DNA from: Arthrobacter sp. E3
GTDB lineage: Bacteria > Actinomycetota > Actinomycetes > Actinomycetales > Micrococcaceae
Direction of reading: 5' to 3'
Assembly: GCF_017353415.1 (NCBI RefSeq)
Contig: NZ_JAFMPX010000005.1
Span: 79,777-143,776 of the forward strand
DNA: 64,000 nt
The notes under the pieces were generated by a model. That model did no database searches. It saw nothing but the letters and a program-made list of their open reading frames with translations, and had not been told where the DNA came from. How positions within the stretch are numbered: the stretch's first letter is position 1; every line of letters begins with the position of its first letter. This document shows, in pieces, positions 39,692 to 51,464 of this stretch. The position numbers and the translations under genes were made by a program.

Positions 39692-40036
39692 GGAGGGAGA
39701 CGTACTCGCTAATCTGGCTAGTGTTCAGTGCGCAGGAAAATCCCGCTGCATCTATTTGCAAGGATTGCCCAAAGCTTCCCCATAAGACCTTGAACACACC
39801 CAGCTTGGCACAGCACCACATGAAGATGCCCGCAAAAGTAGCCTCTGGGGGAGAACTGAAACCGTATCGAAACACTAATTCCGCAGTGTGGGCAAAGATG
39901 CGCCCATAGCGAAACCCTTATTTGAGTGCAGTTACGGAGCGGTGGACTAGAATCAATATCAAGCAGCAAAGTAACAAGCCCCGGTGGTTGGCACCGGCAA
40001 TATGAGGAGAGATTTCAGGCCGGCACGGCCGAACTT
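39692..40036. other. Intergenic region with probable phoH operon promoter
   Basis: No gene is supported in these 345 bases; short frames have no family resemblance. AT content is higher than in neighbouring genes. TAGAAT at 39948-39953 is the best -10 candidate for the phoH operon, which would give a leader of about 80 bases. GAGGAGAG at 40004-40011 is a good ribosome binding sequence but no start codon stands at proper distance in the phoH frame. TAGTGT at 39719 may be a second promoter. Confidence 0.4.
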
Positions 40037-41110
40037 ATGACCGAGACAACAGCGCACCGCCATGATTCATATCCGGACCAGGGGCCGGGGCAGCAATTCC
40101 CGCACTCCATGGATGGTACGCGCACAGAAGTGGTTCATTTTCTCTCCTCGGATCAAATGGTCGCTACTTTGGGTGCAGAAGACGAGGGACTTCGGATAGT
40201 TGAGGGCATGTACCCGGGCGTGGAATTTCTGGCCCGCGGCAATGTTCTTACAATTTCCGGCCCGGCCGCTGTAGTACCACGCATCATGCACCTCATGGAG
40301 GAAGCCCGTGGCATGGTGGCCCGCAACAGCACCATGAATGCCAGCGTGTGGGAACAGCTCGTTTCCATGCTTAAAACTCGTCCGGACTCCTCCGTCGTGG
40401 AAATCCTCAGCTACGACATCCTTTCCAGCAGGGGCAGGACCATTCGTCCCAAAACGGCCAACCAAAAGGACTACGTCGACTCCATTGACCGCAACACGGT
40501 GGTGTTCGGCATTGGCCCGGCTGGTACAGGGAAAACATACTTGGCCATGGCCAAGGCAGTCCAGGCTTTGCAGCACAAAGAAGTCAGCAGAATTATCCTC
40601 ACCCGTCCTGCTGTGGAGGCAGGGGAACGGTTGGGGTTCCTGCCAGGGACCCTCAGTGACAAGATTGATCCGTACCTGCGCCCGCTCTATGACGCACTGC
40701 ACGAGATGCTCGACCCGGAAACCATTCCGCGGCTCATGGCAGCCGGCACCATCGAGGTGGCGCCGTTGGCGTATATGCGCGGCCGGACTCTCAATGACGC
40801 CTTCATCATCCTTGATGAAGCACAGAACACCACACCGGAACAAATGAAGATGTTCCTGACCCGCCTGGGTTTTGGTTCCAAGATCGTCGTTACCGGTGAC
40901 GTCACCCAGATCGACCTGCCCACCGGCACTAAATCCGGGCTGCGGGTGGTCAGGGACATTCTGCAGGACGTCGATGATATCCACTTTGCTATCTTGGATG
41001 CCACGGATGTGGTCCGCCACCGCCTTGTGGGGGCCATCGTCAGCGCCTACAACGACTGGGATGACGCCCATCCCGGCCCCACCACACCCAAGGAAAGCAC
41101 CTCTCGATGA
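40037..41110 (+). CDS. phoH: PhoH-like ATPase
   Basis: This PhoH-family ATPase is linked to RNA metabolism and is encoded with ybeY in most actinobacteria. The Walker A is FGIGPAGTGKTYLAMAKAV and the Walker B is DAFIILDEAQNTTPEQMKMF. The C-terminal motif is GSKIVVTGDVTQIDLPTGTK. An N-terminal nucleic-acid-binding-like region (residues 30-105) precedes it. ATG 40037 (MTETTAHRHD) is the likely start although no strong ribosome binding site precedes it; the frame is open upstream to 39926. The stop overlaps ybeY (ATGA). Confidence 0.95.
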   Translation: MTETTAHRHDSYPDQGPGQQFPHSMDGTRTEVVHFLSSDQMVATLGAEDEGLRIVEGMYPGVEFLARGNVLTISGPAAVVPRIMHLMEEARGMVARNSTMNASVWEQLVSMLKTRPDSSVVEILSYDILSSRGRTIRPKTANQKDYVDSIDRNTVVFGIGPAGTGKTYLAMAKAVQALQHKEVSRIILTRPAVEAGERLGFLPGTLSDKIDPYLRPLYDALHEMLDPETIPRLMAAGTIEVAPLAYMRGRTLNDAFIILDEAQNTTPEQMKMFLTRLGFGSKIVVTGDVTQIDLPTGTKSGLRVVRDILQDVDDIHFAILDATDVVRHRLVGAIVSAYNDWDDAHPGPTTPKESTSR

Positions 41111-41580
41111 GTATTGAAATCAACAACGAATCCGGCGTGGAGGTGCGCCAGGAAGAGCTTGTCAGGCTCATCAAGCACATCTTGGCTGCCATGTTCATTC
41201 ACCCACAGACCGAAGTCTCCGTCATTTTGTCCGATGTGGAGACCATGGAAAAGCTGCACATCGAATGGATGGATGAGCCCGGTCCCACCGACGTGCTCTC
41301 CTTCCCCATGGATGAACTGCGTCCGGGCACGGCGGGCATGCCCACCGCCGCTGGCCTGTTGGGAGACATTGTCCTGTGCCCCTTCATCGCGCAGGAGCAA
41401 GCCGCAGCTGCGGGTCACTCCATGGAAGAGGAACTGCTGCTGCTCACCACCCACGGCATGCTGCACCTGATGGGCTATGACCATGGGGAGCCTGAAGAAA
41501 AGGAAGAGATGTTCGGCATTCAGCGTGAACTCCTCTCCAGTTTCCTGGGCAAGGACGCCCCTCGGGAGACAATGAAGTGA
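41107..41580 (+). CDS. ybeY: Endoribonuclease YbeY (rRNA maturation factor)
   Basis: This zinc-dependent RNase is involved in 16S rRNA 3'-end maturation and ribosome quality control. The metal site is HGMLHLMGYDHGEPEEKEEM (His-x3-His-x5-His). The preceding conserved segment is GPTDVLSFPMDEL. At 157 residues it is of standard length. It overlaps phoH by four bases and the next gene by four bases, so the operon is tightly coupled. Confidence 0.96.
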   Translation: MSIEINNESGVEVRQEELVRLIKHILAAMFIHPQTEVSVILSDVETMEKLHIEWMDEPGPTDVLSFPMDELRPGTAGMPTAAGLLGDIVLCPFIAQEQAAAAGHSMEEELLLLTTHGMLHLMGYDHGEPEEKEEMFGIQRELLSSFLGKDAPRETMK

Positions 41581-42962
41581 CGCTTGTTGCACTGCCGATC
41601 GTGGGGATTATCTTCACGATCGTGGCAGCCTTCATGGCCGCCCTTGAATCCGCACTGAGTTTCTTTCCCCGTCATGATGCGGAATCCGCTGCCAACCGCG
41701 GCCGCGGCAGGTCCCTTGAGAAAGTCCTTGCCGAACCACGGACCCACCTGAATGCCTTGCGTTTTTGGCGTGTCTGGTCGGAAATGGCGGCCGCCGTAGC
41801 CGTCGCCATTTTCCTCGTGGGCCTCATTGGCAACGAGTGGATTGCCGGCCTCATCGGCACAGTCGTCATGGCGCTGCTCGGCTTCATGCTGGTGGGGGTC
41901 TCCCCGCGCCGCTTGGGTCGCCTCCACGCAGGAACGCTGGTGGGCCGCTCTGCCTGGCTCATACAACTTTTGTGCCGCATCCTCGGACCTATTCCAGATT
42001 GGCTTATCCTGATCGGTTCAGCTGTGGCCAAGGACGCACCGGCTGGAGATGAGACGTTCGTCAGCGAGGGGGAGTTCCGTGAGTTTGTTGATCGTGCCAG
42101 CGAATCGGACATGATCGAGGACAACGAGGCTGAACTCATCAACAGCGTCTTTGACTTGGGCGAAACCATGGTGCGTGCCGTCATGGTGCCGCGCACGGAC
42201 ATCGTCAGCATCGACCAGATCCTCACCCTTGACGAAGCCCTGGAGGTGTTTCTCGGCTCAGGGTATTCACGGATCCCGGTCATTGCCGGCAGCACCGACC
42301 ACATCCTTGGCATCCTCTACCTCAAGGATGTTGTGGCCACCTTGCACAGATTGTCCGACGGCGAAGACCAGCCCCTCGCTGCGCAACTGGCCCGCAACGT
42401 CCGGTACGTGCCCGAATCCAAGCCCGTCGATGACCTGCTGAACGAACTGCAACGTGAGTCGACGCATATGGCCATTGTTGTCGACGAGTACGGCGGCACG
42501 GCCGGGCTGGTCACCCTCGAAGACCTGATCGAGGAAATCGTGGGCGAAATCGCCGACGAATATGATCTTGTCGCCCCCGATGTGCAGGACCTCGGCGACG
42601 GCCGCTACAGGATTCGCTCTCGCATGGCAGTGGATGAGTTGGGTGAACTATTCGACAAGGATCTGGACGACGACGAGGTGGACACCGTGGGCGGTTTCAT
42701 GGCCAAACACCTGGGCAAGATCCCGTCGCTGGGCAACACTGTGCAGGTCAACGGCATCCTGCTGCTTGTTGAGCGTATGGAAGCCTCCCGCAACCGAGTC
42801 AGCCACGTCATTGCCAGCGCCGTCGAACCGGCAGGCAATGACAACACGGAGTTGCGCACCCTGGATGCAGGGAACACTAAAATTACCGGCTTGAAGCACG
42901 ACGGCGGCACGCCGGGCGCTGCCAACCCCACACAACAGCACCACAGGAGCGATCATGAGTAA
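41577..42962 (+). CDS. CNNM/CorC-type hemolysin-family membrane protein
   Basis: This 461-residue protein has an N-terminal DUF21 (CNNM) membrane domain (helices near 5-25, 70-90, 92-112), a CBS pair (about 205-325; [20 protein letters not shown] and [20 protein letters not shown]) and a C-terminal CorC/HlyC domain ([20 protein letters not shown]). Members are associated with magnesium or cobalt efflux; 'hemolysin' is a historic label. GTG 41577 overlaps the ybeY stop, and its own stop overlaps the era start by eight bases. In this operon it accompanies rRNA-maturation genes. Confidence 0.92.
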   Translation: MTLVALPIVGIIFTIVAAFMAALESALSFFPRHDAESAANRGRGRSLEKVLAEPRTHLNALRFWRVWSEMAAAVAVAIFLVGLIGNEWIAGLIGTVVMALLGFMLVGVSPRRLGRLHAGTLVGRSAWLIQLLCRILGPIPDWLILIGSAVAKDAPAGDETFVSEGEFREFVDRASESDMIEDNEAELINSVFDLGETMVRAVMVPRTDIVSIDQILTLDEALEVFLGSGYSRIPVIAGSTDHILGILYLKDVVATLHRLSDGEDQPLAAQLARNVRYVPESKPVDDLLNELQRESTHMAIVVDEYGGTAGLVTLEDLIEEIVGEIADEYDLVAPDVQDLGDGRYRIRSRMAVDELGELFDKDLDDDEVDTVGGFMAKHLGKIPSLGNTVQVNGILLLVERMEASRNRVSHVIASAVEPAGNDNTELRTLDAGNTKITGLKHDGGTPGAANPTQQHHRSDHE

Positions 42963-43920
42963 GTCAAAAGGCAAGTCAGGCCTGATTGAAGCCAAGGGTG
43001 AGGGGTTCCGTGCAGGGTTTGCAGTTCTTGCCGGACGGCCCAACGCCGGCAAGTCAACACTGACCAATGCGCTGGTGGGCCAGAAGGTCGCCATCACCTC
43101 GGCTAAACCGCAAACCACCCGGCACACTATTCGTGGAATCGTGCACAGGGAGATGTTTCAGCTTGTCCTAGTCGACACTCCAGGGCTGCACAGGCCACGC
43201 ACCTTGTTGGGCAAACGCCTGAACGACCTCGTCGCAGACACCCTCTCCGAAGTGGACGTTATTGGGTTCTGCCTGCCGGCCAATGAAAAGATCGGCCCCG
43301 GGGACCGCTACATCGCCACCCAGCTGGGACAGGTGGGCAACAAGCCGGTCGTGGCCATCGTGACCAAGACCGACACGGTCGACCGCCAGGCAGTGACTGA
43401 CCAGCTGATCGCAGTCGAGGCGCTGGGACGGGAAGTCATCGGCGAGAGGGGATTTGCCGCCGTCGTGCCAGTCTCTGCCGTGGAGGACTTTCAGGTCGAA
43501 ACCCTGGCCAAGGTCTTTGCCGACTACCTGCCTCTCTCTCCAGCCCTCTACCCGGACGGGGAACTAACGGATGAGCCGGAAGCGGTCATGGTTGCCGAAC
43601 TTATTCGCGAGGCGGCGCTGGAGGGTGTCCGCGATGAGCTTCCACACTCCCTGGCTGTTGTAGTGGAGGAGATTGTGCCCAGGGAAGGTCGCACCGAGGA
43701 CAACCCGCTCCTTGATGTGCGGGTGAACCTGTACGTCGAGCGGTCCTCACAAAAAGCCATCATCATTGGCAAGGGTGGGGCACGCCTGCGCGAAGTTGGA
43801 ACCAACGCCCGCAAGGGGATCGAAGCGCTTTTGGGCACAAAGATCTACTTGGACCTGCATGTGAAGGTTGCCAAGGACTGGCAGCGGGATCCCAAACAGC
43901 TCGTCAAACTCGGCTTCTAG
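42955..43920 (+). CDS. era: GTPase Era
   Basis: This GTPase is required for 30S assembly and binds the 3' end of 16S rRNA. G motifs are GRPNAGKSTLTNALVG (G1), DTPGLHRPR (G3) and TKTD (G4). The C-terminal KH domain has SSQKAIIIGKGGARLREVG. At 321 residues it is full length. It ends the phoH-ybeY-CNNM-era operon. A small GC hairpin (GGCGGCC-TTGAAG-GGCCGCC, 43927-43946) follows the stop and may terminate the message. Confidence 0.97.
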   Translation: MSKSKGKSGLIEAKGEGFRAGFAVLAGRPNAGKSTLTNALVGQKVAITSAKPQTTRHTIRGIVHREMFQLVLVDTPGLHRPRTLLGKRLNDLVADTLSEVDVIGFCLPANEKIGPGDRYIATQLGQVGNKPVVAIVTKTDTVDRQAVTDQLIAVEALGREVIGERGFAAVVPVSAVEDFQVETLAKVFADYLPLSPALYPDGELTDEPEAVMVAELIREAALEGVRDELPHSLAVVVEEIVPREGRTEDNPLLDVRVNLYVERSSQKAIIIGKGGARLREVGTNARKGIEALLGTKIYLDLHVKVAKDWQRDPKQLVKLGF

Positions 43921-43926
43921 GAAGGT

Positions 43927-43946
43927 GGCGGCCTTGAAGGGCCGCC
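43927..43946 (+). terminator. Small GC hairpin after era
   Basis: Seven-base perfect arms GGCGGCC and GGCCGCC surround TTGAAG, six bases after the era stop. There is no T run, so termination strength is doubtful. Confidence 0.45.
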
Positions 43947-44047
43947 GCGTTCCGATCAAGCCAGTGGGCCTTGGGTGTGGGTGCGGGAGTTCTCAGTGTT
44001 CGCCGCTACACTTTTGAGAGTCAATATTCACTCCGAAAGGTTAGTCT

Positions 44048-45652
44048 ATGGGGCGCCGCCGTGCCGAGCCTGGGAAAGCCAGCTCTCCATCTAACCAGGA
44101 GAGCTCATCCCAAAGTCATGACGAACCAGCCGGACGGCATTTCAAATCGTCCCGCCACACGCCCCTTTGGCTGCGCATCACGGCATTTTCGGTTGCCGGT
44201 GTCTTAGTGCTGGGCTTGGTCACTGCCGGTGTGCTGTTCTTCAAGCTGCAAAGCAATGTCACCACGTCCCCGCTGAATGCTGGAGTGGGAAACGAGCCCT
44301 CGAACAAGCAGCAGGTTGAAGAGACCGGCTCGCTGCAGATCCTGATTCTGGGCACTGACACGCGCGACGGAAAAAACAGTGAATACGGCACGGCAGACGA
44401 CTCGGCCGGTGAAGGCCATTCTGACGTCATGCTGTTGATGGACATTTCCCCCGATAACAGCCGTGTGTCGGTGACAAGCTTTCCACGGGACCTGATGGTG
44501 CCCATCCCTAAGTGCAAATCCGCAGTGACAGGAAAAGTCGTTCCCGGCGAGGCCAGCGGCCAGCTCAACGCGGCACTCGAGTCCGGGCCTGGCTGCACGG
44601 TGGCCGCCATCAACGACATGACTGGGCTGACTATAGACCACTTCATGCTGGCCGACTTCACCGCAGTGAAGGAACTCTCCAACGCCCTAGGCGGAGTTGA
44701 GGTCTGCGTTGACCACGCCATGGACGACTTCGACGGTTCTCACCTGAAACTGCCGAAAGGCAAAAGCCTTGTTAAGGGTGAGCAGGCCCTGGCGTTCCTG
44801 CGCACCCGGCATTCCTTTGGCGAGTCCAGCGACTTGGACCGGATCAAGGCCCAGCAATACTTCCTTGGCTCCATGGTTCGCAAGGTCAAGAGCGAAGGCA
44901 CATTGACCAACCTGCCGAAGCTGTACAACCTGGCCGACGTTCTCACCAAGAACCTCACGATCGATGACGGACTGGCCAACATTCCTGCCATGGTCGTCAT
45001 TGCGAACCGGCTGGCCAAGATCGACCTGGCGCAGGTTTCCTTTGTGACCGTGCCCACTAAAGAATATGTGGGCGACCCAAATAGGGTGCAGCTGATGGAA
45101 CCGCAGGCCGGCCAATTCTTCGCCGCACTGCGCGCCGAAAAGTCCCTGACGGGGCCGCCCACGCCGAAAGCCGGCGCCACAAGCACCCCCACTGCGGGTG
45201 CACCCGGAGGCAGTGCGGCCACCACCCCCTCCAGTGCGGTCCCGGAAGTTCCTGCACCGTCAGCCGCCGTTTACGACAAGGCGTTGCAACCCATCAGCGT
45301 TGCCAACGCCTCGGCCGTGGTGGGGCGCAGCGTCAAGCTGCTGAAAACCCTCACGAACGCAGGCTTCACCAATGCGTGGCAATCCGGGGATATTGCGCCA
45401 GCACCCACAACTCAGCTGCTCTACGGGCCCAACATGGCTGACGTCGCTGCCGATGTTGCGGCTTTGTTCAAGCTCCCCGCGACTGCGGTGGTGTCGGACC
45501 CCACCGTCAACGGGCTGAGCCTGGTGGTGGGGACCGACTGGACGTCGGGGGCGGAGTTCGGCAAGATCGTGGTGCCCAAAGACATCGTGGCGAGCACAGC
45601 TGCCAACGGCGGGGAATGCCTGACGGTCAACCCGCTGTACTACACCGACTAG
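44048..45652 (+). CDS. LytR-CpsA-Psr (LCP) family protein with LytR_C domain
   Basis: LCP enzymes attach wall glycopolymers (teichoic-acid-like chains or arabinogalactan) to peptidoglycan on the outer face of the membrane. A hydrophilic N-terminus of about 40 residues precedes one transmembrane helix (44-66, WLRITAFSVAGVLVLGLVTA). The LCP catalytic domain runs about 95-250, with ILILGTDTRDGKNSE, FPRDLMVPIP and the Arg-rich LAFLRTRHSFGESSDLDRIK. After a Pro/Ala linker, a LytR_C domain covers about 410-530 (ISVANASAVVGRSVKLLKTL). AAAGG precedes ATG 44048. It is monocistronic, ending in a strong terminator. Confidence 0.93.
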   Translation: MGRRRAEPGKASSPSNQESSSQSHDEPAGRHFKSSRHTPLWLRITAFSVAGVLVLGLVTAGVLFFKLQSNVTTSPLNAGVGNEPSNKQQVEETGSLQILILGTDTRDGKNSEYGTADDSAGEGHSDVMLLMDISPDNSRVSVTSFPRDLMVPIPKCKSAVTGKVVPGEASGQLNAALESGPGCTVAAINDMTGLTIDHFMLADFTAVKELSNALGGVEVCVDHAMDDFDGSHLKLPKGKSLVKGEQALAFLRTRHSFGESSDLDRIKAQQYFLGSMVRKVKSEGTLTNLPKLYNLADVLTKNLTIDDGLANIPAMVVIANRLAKIDLAQVSFVTVPTKEYVGDPNRVQLMEPQAGQFFAALRAEKSLTGPPTPKAGATSTPTAGAPGGSAATTPSSAVPEVPAPSAAVYDKALQPISVANASAVVGRSVKLLKTLTNAGFTNAWQSGDIAPAPTTQLLYGPNMADVAADVAALFKLPATAVVSDPTVNGLSLVVGTDWTSGAEFGKIVVPKDIVASTAANGGECLTVNPLYYTD

Positions 45653-45668
45653 CTACAGACGCTCCGGA

Positions 45669-45712
45669 AAAGGGCGCCGCTGCAGCGATTTCTCGCTGCA
45701 GCGGCGCCCTTT
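45669..45712. terminator. Bidirectional terminator, LCP gene and M13 peptidase
   Basis: Nineteen-base perfect arms (45669-45687 and 45694-45712, AAAGGGCGCCGCTGCAGCG) around ATTTCT, further extended by CCGG on both sides. It sits between two convergent genes. Confidence 0.88.
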
Positions 45713-45747
45713 CCGGTGTTGTGCTGTGGCGTCGGTTGGTGCCGGTG

Positions 45748-47712
45748 CTACCAGATGCTCACGCGATCCCCCGGCTCACGCCACATGGCGTCCTGTGGAG
45801 TCGTGTCAAAAGCGTCGTGGAAGGCGTCAAGATTGCTGGCTACGGCATTGCAGCGCAGCTCCGACGGAGAGTGCGGGTCAACGGCGAGGCGCCGCAGGGC
45901 CTCCTCGGGGCGGATCTTTGTACGCCAGCATTCAGCCCATGAGAAGAAGAATCGCTGTGCGCCGCTGAGGCCGTCAAGCTCCGGTGACTGTGCACCATTG
46001 AGGCTGAGTTGGTACGCCTTGAATCCAATGGCCAGCCCGCCCAGGTCACCAATGTTCTCACCAAGTGTCAGCTCACCATTGACAAACTCACCGGGCGCAG
46101 CCGTGGGGGAGAGTGCATTGTACTGCTCCACCAACTTGGCTGTGAGCTTGTCAAACGCTTCCCGGTCAGCGTCACTCCACCAGTTGCGCAATGCCCCGCT
46201 GCCGTCGAACTGCGAACCTTGATCGTCAAAGCCATGCCCAATCTCGTGCCCTATGACAGCACCGATGCCCCCATAGTTGGCGGCGTCATCCGCATCCGCG
46301 TCAAAGAACGGTGGTTGCAGGATCGCAGCCGGGAACACGACCTCGTTCATGGTGGGGTTGTAGTAGGCATTGACCGTCTGTGGGGTCATGAGCCATTCCT
46401 CGCGGTCTATGGGTGCCCCGATCTTCGCCAACTGCCGGGCCAGCTCAAAAGCGTTGCTGCGTTCAATATTGTCCAAAAGCTCGCCGGCAACTATCTCAAG
46501 GTTTGAGTAGTCACGCCATTTGGAAGGGTAACCAATTTTAGGGGTAAAGGCCGCAAGTTTTTCCAACGCCTTTTCCTTGGTGCCCAGACTCATCCAGCCA
46601 AGCCCGGCAATGCTGCTGCGGTAAGCCTCAATGAGGTTGGCAACCAGCTCTTCCATGTGCGCCTTGTGGGACTCGGGGAAGTGCTTGGCAACATAAAGCT
46701 GCCCAACTGCTTCGCCAAGCACGCCCTCAACCAAGGCCACGCCGCGCTTCCATCGGTCCCGAATCGCCGGAGTGCCGCTGAGCGTGGTGCCGTAGAACGC
46801 AAAGTTTGCCTCAACAAAGGCCTTTGACAGGTACGGGGCCAGGCTCGAAATGGTCCGCAGGGAAAGCCACGCCTGCCAGTCGGCACAGCGGTCCTGAACC
46901 AGGAGTGCCTGCTGACCCGTAAAGAACTCTGGAGTTGCAACCACCATTTCCGCATGCTGCGCTGCTGTGACGCCCAGCGCGTCCAGCCAGATCCCCACTT
47001 CGGGCAGCAACTCCTGCGTTTGCTGGGCGGTCATCAAGTTGTACGTCTTTTGCGGGTCCCGCAAAGACACCTTGTCCAAATGCGTGGCAGCGATCTGTGT
47101 TTCCAGCGTCATAATGCGTTCAGCCTTGGCTGCAGCGTCCGCAAGTCCTGCGAGTTCAAGCATCCCCTGAATATGCACCACGTAGGCCTCACGGATGGAG
47201 GCGAACTTTTCCTCACGGTAGTAGGACTCGTCGGGCAACCCCAGGCCCGCCTGGAAAAGGTGCAGCAGCGAGCGGTCCGGATTGCCGGCGTCGTTGCTGA
47301 CATAGGCACCAAATAAGGTGCTGCCGCCCTTGCGATCCAGCTCTCCCATGAGCTGCACCAGCGCCGGGATTGAATCAGCGGCTTCAATGGCGGCAAGCTT
47401 TTGCGCCAGCGGCGTGGCGCCTGCGGCTTCAATGGCGGCTTCATCCATGAAGTCGGCGTAGAGTGCACCGATCTTTGCCGACAGCTGTGGGCTGTCAGCC
47501 TCGGCATTCTTCGACTCCGTACCGGCGTGTTCAATGATGTCCCGCACAGCTGATTCGGAGTTGTCACGCAAAACGGTGAAGGATCCGCTCAGCGCCCGGT
47601 CCGCCGGAATCACCTCCGCCGCCAGCCAGCCTCCATTGACATGCTCGAACAAGTCATCCTGTGGCCGGGTATTCGGGTCGATGTGATGGAGGTTGATGCC
47701 GGAATGCGTCAA
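45748..47712 (-). CDS. pepO: M13 family zinc metallopeptidase (PepO-like)
   Basis: This neprilysin-type endopeptidase of 654 residues has no signal peptide, so is probably cytoplasmic. The zinc site is AVIGHEIGHGFDDQGSQFDG (HExxH) with the third ligand Glu and catalytic Asp in ENIGDLGGLAIGFKAY. The substrate-binding NAYYNPTMNEVVFPAAILQP and the C-terminal WREPGDRVSIW tail are typical of M13. The TTG start at 47712 has GAAGGGGAAG upstream on the minus strand. It is divergent from leuA. Confidence 0.95.
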   Translation of the reverse strand: MTHSGINLHHIDPNTRPQDDLFEHVNGGWLAAEVIPADRALSGSFTVLRDNSESAVRDIIEHAGTESKNAEADSPQLSAKIGALYADFMDEAAIEAAGATPLAQKLAAIEAADSIPALVQLMGELDRKGGSTLFGAYVSNDAGNPDRSLLHLFQAGLGLPDESYYREEKFASIREAYVVHIQGMLELAGLADAAAKAERIMTLETQIAATHLDKVSLRDPQKTYNLMTAQQTQELLPEVGIWLDALGVTAAQHAEMVVATPEFFTGQQALLVQDRCADWQAWLSLRTISSLAPYLSKAFVEANFAFYGTTLSGTPAIRDRWKRGVALVEGVLGEAVGQLYVAKHFPESHKAHMEELVANLIEAYRSSIAGLGWMSLGTKEKALEKLAAFTPKIGYPSKWRDYSNLEIVAGELLDNIERSNAFELARQLAKIGAPIDREEWLMTPQTVNAYYNPTMNEVVFPAAILQPPFFDADADDAANYGGIGAVIGHEIGHGFDDQGSQFDGSGALRNWWSDADREAFDKLTAKLVEQYNALSPTAAPGEFVNGELTLGENIGDLGGLAIGFKAYQLSLNGAQSPELDGLSGAQRFFFSWAECWRTKIRPEEALRRLAVDPHSPSELRCNAVASNLDAFHDAFDTTPQDAMWREPGDRVSIW

Positions 47713-47818
47713 GTGAATCGCTTCCCCTTCAGTGGGTCAGTTTCAATGGGTCAGTGGTTCCCTCACCTTGGGATGTGCGGCAAGGTGAGTTGTTTCACCA
47801 TCATCCTACGTGCCGTGC

Positions 47819-49722
<1,904 letters not shown>

Positions 49723-49724
49723 CG

Positions 49725-49763
49725 TTTTCCGCGCCTGCAGCCCGAGGCTGCGGGCGCGGAAAA
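49725..49763 (+). terminator. Terminator after leuA
   Basis: Eighteen-base arms (49725-49742 and 49746-49763, TTTTCCGCGCCTGCAGCC) pair with one wobble around CGA, starting three bases after the stop. Confidence 0.8.
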
Positions 49764-49817
49764 GAAGCTTGCAGGCCCTTCGCTCAATACCCCTGACATT
49801 GATGGAACAATGGAGGG

Positions 49818-50570
49818 GTGTCCAATCAATCCTTTGCCGCCCGAACCTACCGGGATGACGCCGTGGTGCTGCGCACCCACAAATTGGGTGAAGCGGACAG
49901 GATCATCACGCTGCTTACCCACCACCATGGCCAATTGCGGGCGGTGGCCAAGGGAGTTCGCCGGACCAGCAGCAAGTTCGGAGCGCGGCTGGAGCCGTTC
50001 ATGGTCGCAGACCTGCAACTGGTCAAGGGACGCAGCTTGGACATTGTCACGCAGGCTGTGGCCCGGGCGAGCTACGGGGACGCCATCGCTGCCAACTATG
50101 ACCGTTACGTCGTGGCCGCAGCCATGGCTGAAACTGCAGAGCGCCTGACGGACGTAGACGGGGAGACTTCTTCCGCGCACTACCTATTGCTTGTGGGTGC
50201 TTTGGCTGCCCTCAGCAGAGGGGCGCATGCCGCTGAACTAATTTTGGATTCATATCTTTTGCGGGCGGTGTCTATCGCCGGCTGGGCGCCGAGCTTCGGC
50301 ACCTGCGCCCGTTGTGGCGAACCGGGACCTCACGGCGCGTTCAATGCCGCCCTTGGCGGGGCTGTGTGCCATGAGTGCAGGCCACCGGGTTCACCTGCCC
50401 CGGCTCCTGAAACCATGGTTTTGCTGGGCCAACTCCTCAGCGCGGATTGGCCGGGGGCGGATGTCTCCGCGGCACAGCATCGCCGCGAAGCAGCAGGGCT
50501 GGTGGCTGGATATGTGCAATGGCATTTGGAGCGGACTGTGCGTTCCCTAAAACTTGTGGAGCGTGTATAG
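49818..50570 (+). CDS. recO: DNA repair protein RecO
   Basis: RecO works with RecR to load RecA on gapped DNA. The N-terminal OB-fold part ([20 protein letters not shown]) is diagnostic. The C-terminal helical domain holds a zinc finger (CARCGEPG ... CHECRP, about residues 158-180). The GTG 49818 start abuts GGAGGGG with no spacing, so either initiation is leaderless (AACAAT six bases before) or the start lies slightly downstream. At 250 residues it is full length. It lies before the prenyltransferase gene, a conserved neighbour. Confidence 0.94.
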   Translation: MSNQSFAARTYRDDAVVLRTHKLGEADRIITLLTHHHGQLRAVAKGVRRTSSKFGARLEPFMVADLQLVKGRSLDIVTQAVARASYGDAIAANYDRYVVAAAMAETAERLTDVDGETSSAHYLLLVGALAALSRGAHAAELILDSYLLRAVSIAGWAPSFGTCARCGEPGPHGAFNAALGGAVCHECRPPGSPAPAPETMVLLGQLLSADWPGADVSAAQHRREAAGLVAGYVQWHLERTVRSLKLVERV

Positions 50571-50607
50571 CTATATGGCCGGGCAGCGCAGTAGCGACAG
50601 GAACAGT

Positions 50608-51417
50608 ATGAGCAGCAGCCGTAGCAGGTCCAAACCGCCCGTTGTGGCACCTTGGCCCCATCCCTCAGGGGCGCAGCCGCCAGCCATTCCGGTCGAGTTT
50701 GTACCCAGGCACGTGGCCATCGTCATGGACGGCAATGGCCGCTGGGCCAATCAGCGAGGGCTGCCGCGGATCGAGGGACACAAAGCCGGGGAGCCTGCTC
50801 TCCTTGACGTGATGGCCGGTGCCATCGAAATGGGCATCAAATATGTCAGTGTCTATGCGTTCTCCACGGAAAACTGGAAGCGGTCACCTGAAGAAATTCG
50901 GTTTCTCATGGGATTTAACAAAGATGTATTAAGACGTCAACGCAATCAGCTGGATGCATGGGGTGTGCGCATTCGCTGGGCTGGGCGCAAACCCAAGCTG
51001 TGGGGCTCGGTCATTAAAGAACTTGAGGAAGCCCAGGAGCACACCAAGGACAACGACGTCATTACGTTGACCATGTGTGTTAATTACGGCGGACGGGCAG
51101 AGATTGCCGACGCCGTCTCGGCGCTGGCCGCTGACGTCGCGGCCGGGAAGTTGAGCCCCCGTGCCGTCAACGAAAAGACCCTGCAGAAGTACCTCTACGT
51201 CCCCGATGCGCCCGATGTGGATCTCTTTCTGCGATCCAGTGGTGAGCAGCGTCTCTCCAACTTCCTGTTGTGGCAGTCCGCCTACGCCGAGTTTGTCTTC
51301 ATGGATACGCTGTGGCCGGACGTGGATCGCCGCACCCTATGGGCTGCCGTGGATGAATATGCCAGGCGGGACAGGCGCTACGGGGGCGCAGTCGATGCGG
51401 CCTCTTCGCGAAGCTAA
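50608..51417 (+). CDS. uppS: Isoprenyl (undecaprenyl-type) diphosphate synthase, cis
   Basis: This cis-prenyltransferase makes the long-chain polyprenyl diphosphate carrier for cell-wall synthesis. The catalytic Asp lies in [20 protein letters not shown], with further motifs [18 protein letters not shown] and [20 protein letters not shown]. At 269 residues it is normal in length. ATG 50608 is chosen because AGGAA lies four bases away and the preceding residues are not conserved; ATG 50575 is an alternative just after recO. Chain length of the product cannot be read from sequence. Confidence 0.94.
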   Translation: MSSSRSRSKPPVVAPWPHPSGAQPPAIPVEFVPRHVAIVMDGNGRWANQRGLPRIEGHKAGEPALLDVMAGAIEMGIKYVSVYAFSTENWKRSPEEIRFLMGFNKDVLRRQRNQLDAWGVRIRWAGRKPKLWGSVIKELEEAQEHTKDNDVITLTMCVNYGGRAEIADAVSALAADVAAGKLSPRAVNEKTLQKYLYVPDAPDVDLFLRSSGEQRLSNFLLWQSAYAEFVFMDTLWPDVDRRTLWAAVDEYARRDRRYGGAVDAASSRS

Positions 51418-51464
51418 CGGCTTATTTGATCTCTATGTGTTAAATAAATTTATGCCGGTATCAC

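Noticed and set aside
49786..49798. Possible second MITE end before recO
   Set aside because: The reverse complement contains AGGGGTATTGAG, sharing only GGGGTATT with the element ends; no partner end or duplication is nearby, so chance similarity is enough.
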